Positions 27,006-37,077 of a stretch of DNA of 64,000 bases are shown here, in pieces. Position 1 is the stretch's first letter. Every line of letters begins with the position of its first letter. The position numbers and the translations under genes were made by a program. Below the pieces are notes generated by a model that was not told the DNA's origin, ran no database searches, and saw nothing but the letters and a program-made list of their open reading frames with translations. The DNA comes from Marinomonas colpomeniae (GTDB lineage Bacteria > Pseudomonadota > Gammaproteobacteria > Pseudomonadales > Marinomonadaceae), in contig NZ_JACYFC010000001.1 in assembly GCF_014803385.1 (NCBI RefSeq), forward strand, positions 950,136 to 1,014,135. Reading direction: 5' to 3'.

Positions 27006-29084
27006 ATGTCCCAGTATGATGTGCTGTTTGAACCACTCAATATTAATAAATTAACCATCCGAAATCGCATTGTGAGCACGGCACACGCCGAAGTTTATGC
27101 AACGGATGGCGGTATGACGACAGAACGTTATATCAAATATTATGAAGAAAAAGCCAAAGGCGGTTGCGGCCTCTGTATTTGTGGTGGTTCTAGTGTTGTA
27201 TCGATTGACAGCCCAAACAGTTGGTGGAGTTCGGTAAACCTGTCCACTGATCGTATTATTCCTCATTTTCAAAATCTTGCTGATGCCGTTCATAAGCATG
27301 GCGGTAAGATTATGATTCAAATTACTCATATGGGGCGCCGCTCCCGCTGGGATGGCGAAAATTGGCCAAACCTAATGTCGCCATCAGGTATTCGAGAACC
27401 TGTGCATCGTGCTACCTGTAAAACAATCGAAGTAGAAGAAATGTGGCGCGTAATTGGTGATTTTGCACAAGCGGCTCGTCGTGCTAAAGAAGGTGGTTTA
27501 GATGGTGTTGAGTTGTCTGCTGTGCATCAACATTTGATTGACCAGTTCTGGTCTCCTCGGGTCAACAAACGTACTGATGAATGGGGTGGCACCTTTGAAG
27601 GTCGTATGAAGTTTGGTATGGAAGTATTGAAAGCCGTGCGTGCTGAAGTAGGTCCAGACTTTGTTGTCGGTATGCGTATTACGGGTGATGAGTTCCACCC
27701 TGACGGTTTGAATCATGATGATATGAAACAAATCGCAAAATACTATGATGACACAAACATGGTCGATTATTTTGGTGTCGTAGGATCGGGTTGTGACACA
27801 CACAACACATTAGCGAATGTGATTCCAAATATGAGCTATCCACCAGAGCCATTTTTACACTTAGCGGCAGGCATCAAAGATGTCGTAAATGTACCGGTTA
27901 TTCATGCTCAAAATATTAAAGATCCAAACCAAGCAAAGCGTATTTTAGAAGCGGGGTATGTGGATTTTGTCGGTATGACGCGTGCGCATATTGCGGATCC
28001 TCATTTTATTGCCAAGATCAAAATGGATCAGGTTGATCAAATTCGCCAGTGTGTTGGGGCAAACTATTGTATCGACCGTCAGTATCAGGGTTTAGATGTG
28101 CTGTGTGTTCAGAATGCCGCGACGTCTCGTGAATACATGGGCTTGCCTCACATCATTGAAAAAACCACAGGTCAAATTCGTAATGTTGTCGTAGTAGGTG
28201 GTGGACCTGGTGGCTTAGAAGCGGCTCGTGTCGCGGCAGAACGAGGCCATAAAGTCACACTCATTGAGAAAGCGCCAGAGCTTGGCGGACAAATAACATT
28301 GGCGGCTAAAGCCCCACAACGAGATCAAATTGCGGGTATTGCTCGTTGGTTGGTGATGGAAGTAGAGCGCTTAGGTGTCGAAATTCGGTTAAACACGGAA
28401 GCCGATGAGAACTTAGTGAAAGAGCTCAATCCTGATGTTTGTATTTTGACCACTGGTGGTCGTCCATTCTTGGATCAAAATCCAGCATGGGGTGCAGCAG
28501 AAGGCTTGGTTGTGTCTACTTGGGATATATTGAGTGGCAAAGTGGAACCGGGTAAAAACGTTTTAATCTACGACACGATTTGTGAATTTTCTGGTATGTC
28601 GGCAGCAGACTACCTCGCGTCAAAAGGATCGTTAGTCGAATTAGTCACAGACGATATTAAACCGGGCGTAGGAATTGGCGGCACAACCTTTCCAACCTAT
28701 TACCGTTCGCTTTATGAAAAAGAAGTCATCATGACATCAGACATGTTGTTGGAGAAAGTGTATCGCGAAGATGGCAAGTTAGTGGCTGTATTAGAAAACG
28801 AATACACGGCACAACAAGAAGAACGAGTGGTTGATCAAGTGGTTGTCGAAAATGGCACCAAAGCCAATGAAGAGCTTTATTACGCATTGAAAGAAAGCTC
28901 TTGTAATAAAGGCCAAATTGATAATGAAGCGTTGTTCGACATCAAACCTCAGCCGGTTCTTGAAAACGCGAGCTTTGATAAAAATGACAATGGCATGATT
29001 CTTTGGCGCTTGGGAGATTGTGTGTCACAACGCAATATTCATGCAGCCATGTTTGATGCTCTTCGTTTATGTAAAGACCTCTAA
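27006..29084 (+). CDS. dgcA: Dimethylglycine demethylase subunit, FMN/Fe-S oxidoreductase
   Basis: This 692-residue protein has the architecture of old-yellow-enzyme-type dehydrogenases. An FMN-binding TIM barrel (residues about 1-340, with VELSAVHQHLIDQFWSPRVN) comes first, then a [4Fe-4S] cysteine cluster (CVGANYCIDRQYQGLDVLC). NAD(P)/FAD-type Rossmann domains follow, starting VVVVGGGPGGLEAARVAAERG. With DgcB it demethylates dimethylglycine to sarcosine. Identification rests on domain order and on synteny with P. aeruginosa PA5398. Confidence 0.88.
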   Translation: MSQYDVLFEPLNINKLTIRNRIVSTAHAEVYATDGGMTTERYIKYYEEKAKGGCGLCICGGSSVVSIDSPNSWWSSVNLSTDRIIPHFQNLADAVHKHGGKIMIQITHMGRRSRWDGENWPNLMSPSGIREPVHRATCKTIEVEEMWRVIGDFAQAARRAKEGGLDGVELSAVHQHLIDQFWSPRVNKRTDEWGGTFEGRMKFGMEVLKAVRAEVGPDFVVGMRITGDEFHPDGLNHDDMKQIAKYYDDTNMVDYFGVVGSGCDTHNTLANVIPNMSYPPEPFLHLAAGIKDVVNVPVIHAQNIKDPNQAKRILEAGYVDFVGMTRAHIADPHFIAKIKMDQVDQIRQCVGANYCIDRQYQGLDVLCVQNAATSREYMGLPHIIEKTTGQIRNVVVVGGGPGGLEAARVAAERGHKVTLIEKAPELGGQITLAAKAPQRDQIAGIARWLVMEVERLGVEIRLNTEADENLVKELNPDVCILTTGGRPFLDQNPAWGAAEGLVVSTWDILSGKVEPGKNVLIYDTICEFSGMSAADYLASKGSLVELVTDDIKPGVGIGGTTFPTYYRSLYEKEVIMTSDMLLEKVYREDGKLVAVLENEYTAQQEERVVDQVVVENGTKANEELYYALKESSCNKGQIDNEALFDIKPQPVLENASFDKNDNGMILWRLGDCVSQRNIHAAMFDALRLCKDL

Positions 29085-29102
29085 ATTGAGAAGGGGTTGA
29101 AT

Positions 29103-31070
29103 ATGATTCTTGATTGGCTACTTCCCACTCTAATTGCTGTTCTTCTTGTTCTCGCTGGGATTGGTGCGGTTCGCCGTGCCAATCTATGGCGAGCAGGCCA
29201 AGCTGAAAAAGTAGACGTAATTGCTGGTTTAATGGCAATGCCTAAGCGTTATCTGCATGACCTTCATCATGTGGTAGAGCGTGATAAATACATGTCCAGA
29301 ACACACGTGGCAACGGGCGGTGGTTTTGTTTTAGCCATGGCGTTGGTAGTGTTGGTGCATCTGTTTGGTATTGAGAGCAAGATTCTAGCGTGGATGCTTT
29401 TAGGTGCATTAACCATGATGTTTTGCGGCGCTTTGTTTGTTTTCAAACGTCGTATTAATCCGCCGTCACGATTGTCGAAAGGCCCGTGGATGCGTTTGCC
29501 GAAAAATCTTCTTGTCTTTTCGATAACCTTCTTTGTTTTAACCTTACCCGCTGCTGGTGTGCTTCCTGAAAGTTTCACATTAGGTGCAATGGGTAACTGG
29601 ATTCTAACGATTGTTTTATCTGTTCTTGTGTTATTAAGCCTTAGTGAAATGTTGTTTGGTATGACATGGGGTGGACCTATGAAACATGCCTTTGCGGGTG
29701 CGCTTCATCTTGCGTTTCATCGTCGTCCAGAGCGTTTTGGTGGTGGACGATCAACAGGTTTAAAAGCCGTTGAACTTGCGAGCGATTCAAACAGTATGAC
29801 GTTTGGCAAAATCCACGGTGTGGCAAAACCGTCTGATTTTAAATGGAATCAGCTATTGGGTTTTGATGCATGTGTGCAATGTGGCCGCTGCGAAGCTGTT
29901 TGTCCCGCGTTTGCTGCAGGGCAGCCGCTGAACCCAAAAAAGCTCATTCAAGATATGGTGGTTGGTTTTGCTGGTGGTACAGATGAAAAATACGCTGGCA
30001 GTCCTTATCCAAATAAAGAAGTAGGTAAGGCTAAAGGTGGTGTAGATCAAATTATTACTGAAGGCTTAATCAGTTCAGAAACACTTTGGTCTTGTACGAC
30101 TTGTCGAGCGTGTGTTGAAGAATGCCCTATGATGATCGAACACGTCGATGCCATTGTAGATATGCGTCGTTTCTTGACCTTAGAGAAAGGAGAAACGCCA
30201 AACAAAGGTGCGCAAGTACTAGAAAATATTATCGCGACAGATAACCCAAATGGACATTCTCCTGCAAGCAGAACTCACTGGGCAGCCGATCAAAACCTTA
30301 AGGTGATGAAAGACGTAAAACAAGTGGATGTGTTGTTTTGGGTGTCGGATGGTGCATTTGATATGCGCAGTCAGCGAATTCTTCGTTCGTTCGTTAAGTT
30401 ACTAAAAGCCGCCAATGTTGATGTGGCAATTTTGGGTGATGAGGAATTAGACAGCGGTGATGTTGCACGACGTTTAGGTGACGATGCAACATTTCAAAGT
30501 TTGGCGAAACGTAATTTAGCGGTTCTCTCTCAATATCAATTTAATAAAATTGTAACGACCGACCCACATGCGTTTCATTGCTTAAAAAATGAATATGGCG
30601 GCTTTGGTTCAGATGCTTTAAAGGGTGTCGACGTTTTACACCACACTACTTTTTTAAATCAACTTATCAAAGAAGGCCGCTTGGAATTAGATGCTTTCGC
30701 TTCTAACGGCGGTAAAGTAACGTATCACGACCCTTGCTATTTGGGACGTTACAATGGTGAGTATGAAGCACCACGAGAATTATTGGCGTCTTTAGGAATT
30801 AAAATTGCAGAAATGGAGCGTTCTGGTTATCGCTCACGTTGTTGTGGTGGCGGTGGTGGCGCTCCGATTACGGACATTCCGGGTGAGCGGCGTATTGCTG
30901 ATATGCGTATGGAAGATGTAACAAGCACCGGAGCGGATATGGTCGCCGTAGGCTGTCAACAATGTACCGCGATGTTGGAAGGAGTGGTTGAACCTCGTCC
31001 TGTTATTCGTGATATTGCTGAGATTCTTGCGGGACAGATTAGAGAACCGAAAGAAGGTGAGCGTGTATGA
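29103..31070 (+). CDS. dgcB: Dimethylglycine catabolism Fe-S protein
   Basis: This protein of about 655 residues starts with several membrane helices, continues with two ferredoxin-type clusters (CVQCGRCEAVCP and CTTCRACVEECP) and ends with CCG domains (YHDPCYLGRY, RCCGGGGGAP, VGCQQCTAML). This layout resembles heterodisulfide-reductase-like and GlpC-like electron carriers. It passes electrons from DgcA to the membrane or to the adjacent ETF. ATG 29103 has AAGGGG in front; an upstream TTG would add two codons. The stop overlaps the next start (ATGA). Confidence 0.9.
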   Translation: MILDWLLPTLIAVLLVLAGIGAVRRANLWRAGQAEKVDVIAGLMAMPKRYLHDLHHVVERDKYMSRTHVATGGGFVLAMALVVLVHLFGIESKILAWMLLGALTMMFCGALFVFKRRINPPSRLSKGPWMRLPKNLLVFSITFFVLTLPAAGVLPESFTLGAMGNWILTIVLSVLVLLSLSEMLFGMTWGGPMKHAFAGALHLAFHRRPERFGGGRSTGLKAVELASDSNSMTFGKIHGVAKPSDFKWNQLLGFDACVQCGRCEAVCPAFAAGQPLNPKKLIQDMVVGFAGGTDEKYAGSPYPNKEVGKAKGGVDQIITEGLISSETLWSCTTCRACVEECPMMIEHVDAIVDMRRFLTLEKGETPNKGAQVLENIIATDNPNGHSPASRTHWAADQNLKVMKDVKQVDVLFWVSDGAFDMRSQRILRSFVKLLKAANVDVAILGDEELDSGDVARRLGDDATFQSLAKRNLAVLSQYQFNKIVTTDPHAFHCLKNEYGGFGSDALKGVDVLHHTTFLNQLIKEGRLELDAFASNGGKVTYHDPCYLGRYNGEYEAPRELLASLGIKIAEMERSGYRSRCCGGGGGAPITDIPGERRIADMRMEDVTSTGADMVAVGCQQCTAMLEGVVEPRPVIRDIAEILAGQIREPKEGERV

Positions 31071-32341
31071 GTGAATTATCTTCTAATCTTATTCGTCGTG
31101 ACCCAAGAGCTGAATGGATAGCGCGTAACCGTTTGCACCCTTTACACGACAGCATAATGGCTGCCAGTGGCGCAGAGGTTCGTGGGCCGTCTGGTTTGAT
31201 TCGTAAAAATCCGCACATTGTCGGCTTTATTGGTCCGAATGGCATTAAGCGTATTGATAGAGCAAATACGACGTCAGGTATTGGCAATAAAAAGCGCTCT
31301 TCAGTGATTCAAGAAGTTGTTCTGCCTTTACATCAAGTGGTGAACCCTGAAGGTTATATTTTTGTAGTGCCTGATATGGTTGGCGGGCGATTAACTACTC
31401 ATGATAAAGATGTTTTAGGTTTGGCTCATAAGCTGATTAAAGAACAAAGTGACACTCAAAACATGGCGGTTGTTGCTGTGTGCTTTGGGGAGAGTAAAGA
31501 AACACAATTTGAACTGGCTGGTGTCGATCGGTTGATTCATTTATCTGGTTCTCAATTTGATGGCTTTACGCCCGAAGCACGTTTAACCGCCTTACAACAA
31601 ATTAATAATCAATATCAGCCAAAGCACTGGTTGTTTCCAGACTCTATTAATGGAGGAACTGATTTAGCGTCTCGTTTAGCCGCTCGTCTAGGTGAGCGTG
31701 CAGCGGCACAAGCTTGGCAAGTATCAGCAATCCAAACGGTTTGTCGAGGGGCGTCTGGGAGTGTTGATATTGTAAGAGAAACGCCAAAAATCCTGATGTT
31801 ATTAGAAGAGTGTGGCGATGCCATTGATGAAACTCGCCATGAAGTCTTGCCTCTGTCTGTAGATGATATGGGATTACTGGAAAAAATAGATACTCGTTTA
31901 ATTGATAAAGGCCTGATGGCGGTTGATCCGAATGAAGTTCCACTGGCAGAAGCAGAGTTTATTTTGTCCGCGGGTAATGGCATTCATAACTGGGATCAAT
32001 TCCATGAATGTGCGAAGGAGTTAGGTGCTACCGAAGGCGCAAGCCGTGTTGCTGTAGATGATGGTTTTATGCCTCGTGCTCGCCAAGTTGGTGCATCTGG
32101 TACTTGGGTCACTGCACGAGTGTATTTAGCTGTCGGCATCTCTGGTGCAATACAGCATATGCAAGGTATAGGTCAGTGTGAAAAAATCGTCGCCATTAAT
32201 ACAGATGCTGGCTGTGACATGATCAAAAGGGCAGATTTAGCCATAGTGGAAGACAGTGAGGAAGTGCTAGCAGAGCTTATTAGATTGGTTAAGCAGCATA
32301 ACTTATTTAAGGAACAAGAGGAGAAAGACGATGCTGCCTAA
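31067..32341 (+). CDS. Electron transfer flavoprotein alpha-like subunit (FixB family)
   Basis: This 424-residue protein has an N-terminal extension of about 100 residues and an ETF-alpha FAD domain with GASRVAVDDGFMPRARQVGAS, TWVTARVYLAVGISGAIQHMQG and AINTDAGCDMIKRADLAIVED. It is the PA5400-like ETF alpha of the dimethylglycine cluster, expected to form a heterodimer with the next protein and to carry electrons from DgcAB. Start and stop overlap with neighbours by 4 and 11 nt. Confidence 0.88.
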   Translation: MSELSSNLIRRDPRAEWIARNRLHPLHDSIMAASGAEVRGPSGLIRKNPHIVGFIGPNGIKRIDRANTTSGIGNKKRSSVIQEVVLPLHQVVNPEGYIFVVPDMVGGRLTTHDKDVLGLAHKLIKEQSDTQNMAVVAVCFGESKETQFELAGVDRLIHLSGSQFDGFTPEARLTALQQINNQYQPKHWLFPDSINGGTDLASRLAARLGERAAAQAWQVSAIQTVCRGASGSVDIVRETPKILMLLEECGDAIDETRHEVLPLSVDDMGLLEKIDTRLIDKGLMAVDPNEVPLAEAEFILSAGNGIHNWDQFHECAKELGATEGASRVAVDDGFMPRARQVGASGTWVTARVYLAVGISGAIQHMQGIGQCEKIVAINTDAGCDMIKRADLAIVEDSEEVLAELIRLVKQHNLFKEQEEKDDAA

Positions 32342-33119
32342 TGGCGAACATAGTGTGAAGGTGGTCTCTTTGGTGTCTATTGGTCGCCATCCTCAATCTG
32401 GCCGCTCGCGTCGTGCAGAGCAGGATGGTCGTGCTGTTGAGTTAGGTTTAAAGCTGGCAGGTGATAATCTGACAGTAGTCCATGCTGGAGATTCTCAAGA
32501 GCCTGTGTTGCGTCAATATGCCGGTATGGGATTAAATGCGTTAACTGTATTGTCTCAAGAAGCAGATGGCGATGCTTTGCCATTGATGTATGATTTTTTG
32601 TCACAAAGCGATGCTAATGTTTTGTTAATGGGAATACGTGCAGAAAGTGGCGAATCTTCTGGTATGCTGCCTTATTTATTGGCAGAAAAACTAGGTTGGC
32701 CTTTGCTTTCTCGCGTGGCTGATATTGTTCATATCAATCAAAGAGAAGCCGAAGTACTATTGGCTTTGCCTCGTGGACAGCGTCGATCAGTTACCGTTTC
32801 TTTACCTTTTGTTGCGACAATTGATAATGCGGCAATAGAAGCACGACAAACGGCATTTGGCCCAGGATTACGAGCAAAGATTAACCTGATAGAGAATCAA
32901 AAAATTACGGATGATACAGCGACGGCTTGGCAAATAAGTCCAGCAAAACCTAGACCAAAACGTATGAAAGTCGTGAAAGCCAAAAATGCGGCCGACCGAT
33001 TTAAAGCAGCAACAGCTAAACCCGCTGGCGGTGGAGGTAAAATTATGAAAAATGAAACACCGGCAGAAAAAGCACAGGCTATTTTCGACCTATTATTGGA
33101 AGAGAAAGTGATTCGTTAA
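32331..33119 (+). CDS. Electron transfer flavoprotein beta-like subunit (FixA family)
   Basis: This 262-residue partner of the preceding ETF alpha has the beta-subunit pattern: VVSLVSIGRHPQSGR near the start, then LLMGIRAESGESSGMLPYLLAEKLGWPLLS. The C-terminal part is Lys-rich. GAGGAGA precedes the ATG, which lies 11 nt inside the alpha gene, so synthesis of the two subunits is coupled. Confidence 0.85.
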   Translation: MLPNGEHSVKVVSLVSIGRHPQSGRSRRAEQDGRAVELGLKLAGDNLTVVHAGDSQEPVLRQYAGMGLNALTVLSQEADGDALPLMYDFLSQSDANVLLMGIRAESGESSGMLPYLLAEKLGWPLLSRVADIVHINQREAEVLLALPRGQRRSVTVSLPFVATIDNAAIEARQTAFGPGLRAKINLIENQKITDDTATAWQISPAKPRPKRMKVVKAKNAADRFKAATAKPAGGGGKIMKNETPAEKAQAIFDLLLEEKVIR

Positions 33120-33164
33120 AACCAGTATTAGTGTAAATAGGATAATATCAGGGTTGATGTTTTT

Positions 33165-33395
33165 ATGATGATCGTAGATTTAGTTGATGAAGTGGATTTC
33201 AAAGAAAAATTGATCGCTATTGGTGTTCCTTTGTCAGAGGATCAGCCTATGGGTGACGTTCAAGAGACGTTATTGTCATGGTTGAAAGAGTATCCAGAGC
33301 AGCTCCCGTTTGTTGTTGCTTTGTTTGAAGAGATGACAGCGGGAAACGTCACCGTATTACCTGAAGTCAGTACTGTCATACAGGCTATTTCTTAG
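33165..33395 (+). CDS. Small conserved-looking protein at the end of the dgc operon
   Basis: This 76-residue acidic protein has no recognised domain. It follows ETF beta by 45 bp on the same strand without a terminator between, so it is probably the last gene of the dgc operon. It has predicted alternating helices, with DVQETLLSWLKEYPEQLPFVVALFEEM as a long amphipathic stretch. Two consecutive ATGs could start it. Function unknown. Confidence 0.55.
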   Translation: MMIVDLVDEVDFKEKLIAIGVPLSEDQPMGDVQETLLSWLKEYPEQLPFVVALFEEMTAGNVTVLPEVSTVIQAIS

Positions 33396-33470
33396 TACAT
33401 AAATACAAGGTTTCTTCTCTCAAGAGGCTCTATTTTAATTTGAGTGTAATATCATTTACCAAATGGATAT

Positions 33471-35431
33471 ATGTGGATGAAAATCAAAACAAAGTTACTT
33501 ATTGCTTTTTCTGTTGCAACCGTACTGCCAGTTCTCATCGTTAGTTCTATCACTGCGTTTCTTGCTTCTGATCAAGCGCTACAAGACTTTTCAAAAAACA
33601 GTGGTCAAACGTTAGGCGCCGTTGAAAAAACGTTTGATCAGTTTATTACAGATATTAAAAATGTGGTTGGCTATATTTCTGCACTGCTCCTGATGCGAAA
33701 CCATTGACGACTTATTTTGATAAGAAGGGGAAAGCCCCAAGCGTTGTCGCAAAGAGCAATGGAGGTCGCGAAGCAGAAATTTTTAATATGTTTGAAGATC
33801 TTGGGAATAACAATCCTAACTTTGTGTATGTTTACATGGGAGATCTTGCTGGTGGTTATTTAGAGTGGCCAGGAACCTATGAATACTCTGAGTTTAAAAC
33901 AGAGACACAGAGTTGGTATATTAATTCTTTGAAGGCACCAGGTGATATTTTGTTAAATGATGCCTATTACTGGGAGCCGGATGATGCGGTTTATTTATCG
34001 GTTATTCGCACTTATCAAAAAGCTAATGAAACCGGTGGTATGGTATCTATAGATGTTTCAATTAAAACACTGACAGAAATGGCACTTCAAACCAAACTAG
34101 GTGAGCTAGGTAGCCTCATGGTGATTGAGAATACGGGTGCTATTTTGGTTGATGCCCTTCATGAAGAAAATAATTTCAAAAAAATCAGTGAGATCGAGGG
34201 GGACGCATATCAGCAAATAGATAAAACCACTGAAGGTTTAATTCATTTTAATCTGGACGGTGAAGATTATTATGCGAATGTTTATACGTCTCCAAATCTT
34301 AAATGGAAATTTGTGGGTTTAATGCCCGCTTCTGAAATTTACGCTAGTACCAATGAGCTTATTAAAACAACTGCAATTGTTTGTATATTACTGTTAATGG
34401 TATTTGGTGTTGTTGCGTACTTGATGGCTAAAAATCTTATTACACCGATTCAATCTGTTTCTAATCATCTGCGTACTTTGGCCGAGGGTGAAGGAGATTT
34501 AACATCAAAAATTGAGATTCAAACGAATGATGAAACAGGGCTACTTTCAAATTGGTTTAATCAGTTTATTGAGTCTACCCGTAAGTTAATTTTGGGTATT
34601 AAACTCTCTAGTATTGAAATGGATAAAGTAACGGCAGAGACTTCTGTAAAAGCAAGAGAAGTTGCAGAGAGTGCTGCCAATCAATTGCAATCTATTGAGC
34701 TCATTGAGGAAGCTGGGCAACAAATGCTTATAGCCTCCAATGAGGCGGCTCAAAGCTGCACTCACTCAGCAGAGTTTTCTGAAAAAGGCTTAGAAACAAC
34801 TATTGCAGGAAAGAAATTACTAAATAGTAGTGCTGAAGGTGTTAATCGTTTAGGTCGTCGCCTTAAAGAGTCGAACATGATTATTATTGAGCTAGAGAAA
34901 GAAACAAGCAATATTAATCAGATACTTTCAACCATTGAAGCAATTGCAGAGCAAACGAATTTACTTGCGTTAAATGCAGCGATTGAAGCTGCAAGAGCTG
35001 GTGAGCATGGTAGAGGGTTTGCGGTAGTCGCAGATGAAGTTCGTACACTAGCTGGCCGCACGCAAGAATCAACAGAGCAAATTAGCGGTATTCTTGGCTT
35101 GCTAGGTAGTAAGACTAAAGAAACGTCTGATTCTATGGAGCTGAGTTTATCTGAGTCTGAAACTGCAATTAGTTTGTCTGATCAAGCATTAAAAGCATTT
35201 GAACAAATAGAAGAGGTCGTGCAGCAGATGCGAGATATGACAACTCAAACAGCTGCTTCTGCCGAAGAGCAGCGTGCGGTCACAGAAGGTGTTAATGATA
35301 ATATTCGAACCATTAGTGAATCGGCACATAATGTATCAACTATTTCAGATGACGTAGCTAAACTTTGTCAGAAACAAGATCAACTTGGTAGAGAATTATC
35401 TACTATGGTAGTTCGTTTCCGTACAGAATAA
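33471..35431 (+). pseudogene. Methyl-accepting chemotaxis protein, frameshifted
   Basis: A chemoreceptor is split into two reading frames. The first (33471-33707) encodes the N-terminal membrane helix and the start of the periplasmic sensor, up to VVGYIS. The second begins in the -1 direction near 33680 and continues with [16 protein letters not shown], the rest of a Cache-type sensor, a second membrane helix (about 34360-34440), a HAMP linker and the full signalling domain ([37 protein letters not shown]). A single-base deletion would explain it. No slippery heptamer for programmed frameshifting was seen. Without the first fragment the protein would lack its first membrane anchor. A sequencing error is possible. 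Confidence 0.8.
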
Positions 35432-35450
35432 ATGATTCTGCGTTGAAACT

Positions 35451-35478
35451 AAAAGGCCACGAATTCGTGGCTTTTTTT
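35451..35478 (+). terminator. Intrinsic terminator after the chemoreceptor
   Basis: A GGCCAC-GAATTC-GTGGC hairpin is preceded by an A tract and followed by seven T, 20 bp after the stop. Its integrity suggests that the locus was recently functional. Confidence 0.85.
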
Positions 35479-35529
35479 ATCTGAAAGTCAACTATTAAAT
35501 AATAGTTTGAAATCTATTATTGAGAACTA

Positions 35530-35814
35530 CTATTCAATTAAACTTAGTTTATGAATCTCTGGCTCCTTTTGTAATGCGGTTTGATAAAATTCAAATATAG
35601 GTAATATATAAGGTTGAGCGTAGTGTTCATCTAATGTTATTTGGCTTGTAAATGTCTCAACAAAGACAAGTTGCTTGGTGGTTTTATTTTCATATATTTC
35701 AAATCGAATGCAACCTTCCTCTGCTCTTGTAATAGATAAAACGTCTGTGATTCTTTGTTTACATTCTCCGTAAAATTCGGCTTTTGGGGTGATAAACGCA
35801 ACAATATTAATCAT
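35530..35814 (-). CDS. ABM-domain monooxygenase-like protein (second copy)
   Basis: This 94-residue single ABM domain has NIVAFITPKAEFYGECKQRITDVL, TRAEEGCIRFEIYEN and FVETFTSQITLDEHYAQP, the same layout as the protein at 11351-11641 but clearly diverged. It overlaps the upstream DUF2798 gene by 8 nt, so the two are co-translated. Both are divergent from a LysR gene, a common arrangement for quinone-stress oxygenases. The substrate is unknown. Confidence 0.82.
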   Translation of the reverse strand: MINIVAFITPKAEFYGECKQRITDVLSITRAEEGCIRFEIYENKTTKQLVFVETFTSQITLDEHYAQPYILPIFEFYQTALQKEPEIHKLSLIE

Positions 35815-36043
35815 TTTTTAGTTTTCCTTTTGAAAGCGTAGTTATTAAAAAAACAGTGAATCTCATAACCAGAGAACTAAGCAGGTAAGCCGCGGTAAAG
35901 GCAGCAGGCCATGCATTAATAAAGGCAAGAGCCCATCTGTTTATAAAATCACTGGTTAAGCCAATGTTTATGTAAGTAACCCAAGCTGACATGATGAAAG
36001 ACAAACAACATGAAAACAGAATTGTGAAAATGAATTTGGTCAT
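35807..36043 (-). CDS. DUF2798 membrane protein
   Basis: This 78-residue protein has two membrane helices of the DUF2798 pattern (FIFTILFSCCLSFIMSAWVTYIN and WALAFINAWPAAFTAAY). GGAG precedes the ATG. It is the first gene of a two-gene operon with the ABM protein, divergent from the LysR regulator at 36145. Function unknown. Confidence 0.78.
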   Translation of the reverse strand: MTKFIFTILFSCCLSFIMSAWVTYINIGLTSDFINRWALAFINAWPAAFTAAYLLSSLVMRFTVFLITTLSKGKLKND

Positions 36044-36061
36044 ACTTTTCTCCTCGTGTTT

Positions 36062-36090
36062 GTATATTATGGTGCTCGTATATTATGGTG
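36062..36090. repeat. 13-bp direct repeat in a divergent promoter region
   Basis: GTATATTATGGTG occurs twice, at 36062-36074 and 36078-36090, a 16-bp period, in the 100-bp gap between the DUF2798 and LysR starts. It is a candidate binding site or a small duplication. Confidence 0.45.
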
Positions 36091-36144
36091 ATATTTTTTG
36101 CCTGACCATGTCAGATTTAGAACTCTAAGATTGCAGGAATTCAC

Positions 36145-37002
36145 ATGCTCGATGACTTTCTATTGTTTGTTGAGGTTGCGCGTCGTGGCAGTTACGCAAA
36201 AACGGCACACGACCTTAAAGTTACGGCTCCAACACTTTCAAAACGTATTCGTCTATTAGAAGAGAGGCTTGGCGATTCGTTGTTTATCCGTTCTGCTCGT
36301 GGCGTGAGACTAACCAGTTTCGGTAAAGGGTTGTTTGATCAATTTGGTGAAACGACATTGGATTTACATTCGGCTGTTTCACAAAGTATTGAAAAAGAAG
36401 TTATTTCGTTTGTACTCCATTGTCCTCAAAACCTGATGACGGGGCTTCTTTATCCAGCAATAGAGAAGTTTGTTCTAGAAAAAAATAACGTAAATATCGT
36501 TATTGAACCTGCTAATAGTAATGTTCTGTTGAGTCAAACCTCGTTTGATTTAGCGATACGTATTGGACAACAAAAAGACTCTGGTTTTTATCAAAAACGT
36601 ATTGCGGATGTAGCTGTTTGTCTTGTGTCTAGGAGAGGCTGTATCAATAAAAATAGATTGATTATTCCCTACTCAGATTCTCAATTACAAGGAATGGCGT
36701 TTAATCAAATAGAAAAGCAATATACACAAGAAAGTGTCGTGAACGACATTACTTTGGTCCGTAAGCTGGTGGCTTCAGGTGCCGGTGTGGGGTTATTGCC
36801 AATGACGGAGATAAGTGAGCTACATGAAAGTTTGCCAGGCCAAATTCAATATGAGTCCGATCTGATTTTTACCCGACCTGCTTATGCTTTATGGGCTAAT
36901 AAGTCTAAACCAACTCAATTGGCATCATTCTTAATTAACTCAATAGAAGAGTGTGTTCAGAATACACCTGCACTACAGGGCGAAGTGATTAATTTGTCAT
37001 AG
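36145..37002 (+). CDS. LysR-family transcriptional regulator
   Basis: This 285-residue LysR protein has an N-terminal helix-turn-helix (FVEVARRGSYAKTAHDL, APTLSKRIRLLEERLG) and an effector domain (SFDLAIRIGQQKDSGF, VASGAGVGLLPMTEI). AGGA lies before the ATG. By position it is likely to control the divergent DUF2798/ABM pair. The effector is unknown. Confidence 0.9.
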   Translation: MLDDFLLFVEVARRGSYAKTAHDLKVTAPTLSKRIRLLEERLGDSLFIRSARGVRLTSFGKGLFDQFGETTLDLHSAVSQSIEKEVISFVLHCPQNLMTGLLYPAIEKFVLEKNNVNIVIEPANSNVLLSQTSFDLAIRIGQQKDSGFYQKRIADVAVCLVSRRGCINKNRLIIPYSDSQLQGMAFNQIEKQYTQESVVNDITLVRKLVASGAGVGLLPMTEISELHESLPGQIQYESDLIFTRPAYALWANKSKPTQLASFLINSIEECVQNTPALQGEVINLS

Positions 37003-37077
37003 AGACAAATTAATCTTTACCTTTAATGTTTCTGGCGTGAACTATTTAGAATTACTGAAGGTGTTATTATTAAAAGC

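Noticed and set aside
33471-33707. Separate 78-residue gene
   Set aside because: It is the N-terminal part of the frameshifted chemoreceptor, not an independent gene.
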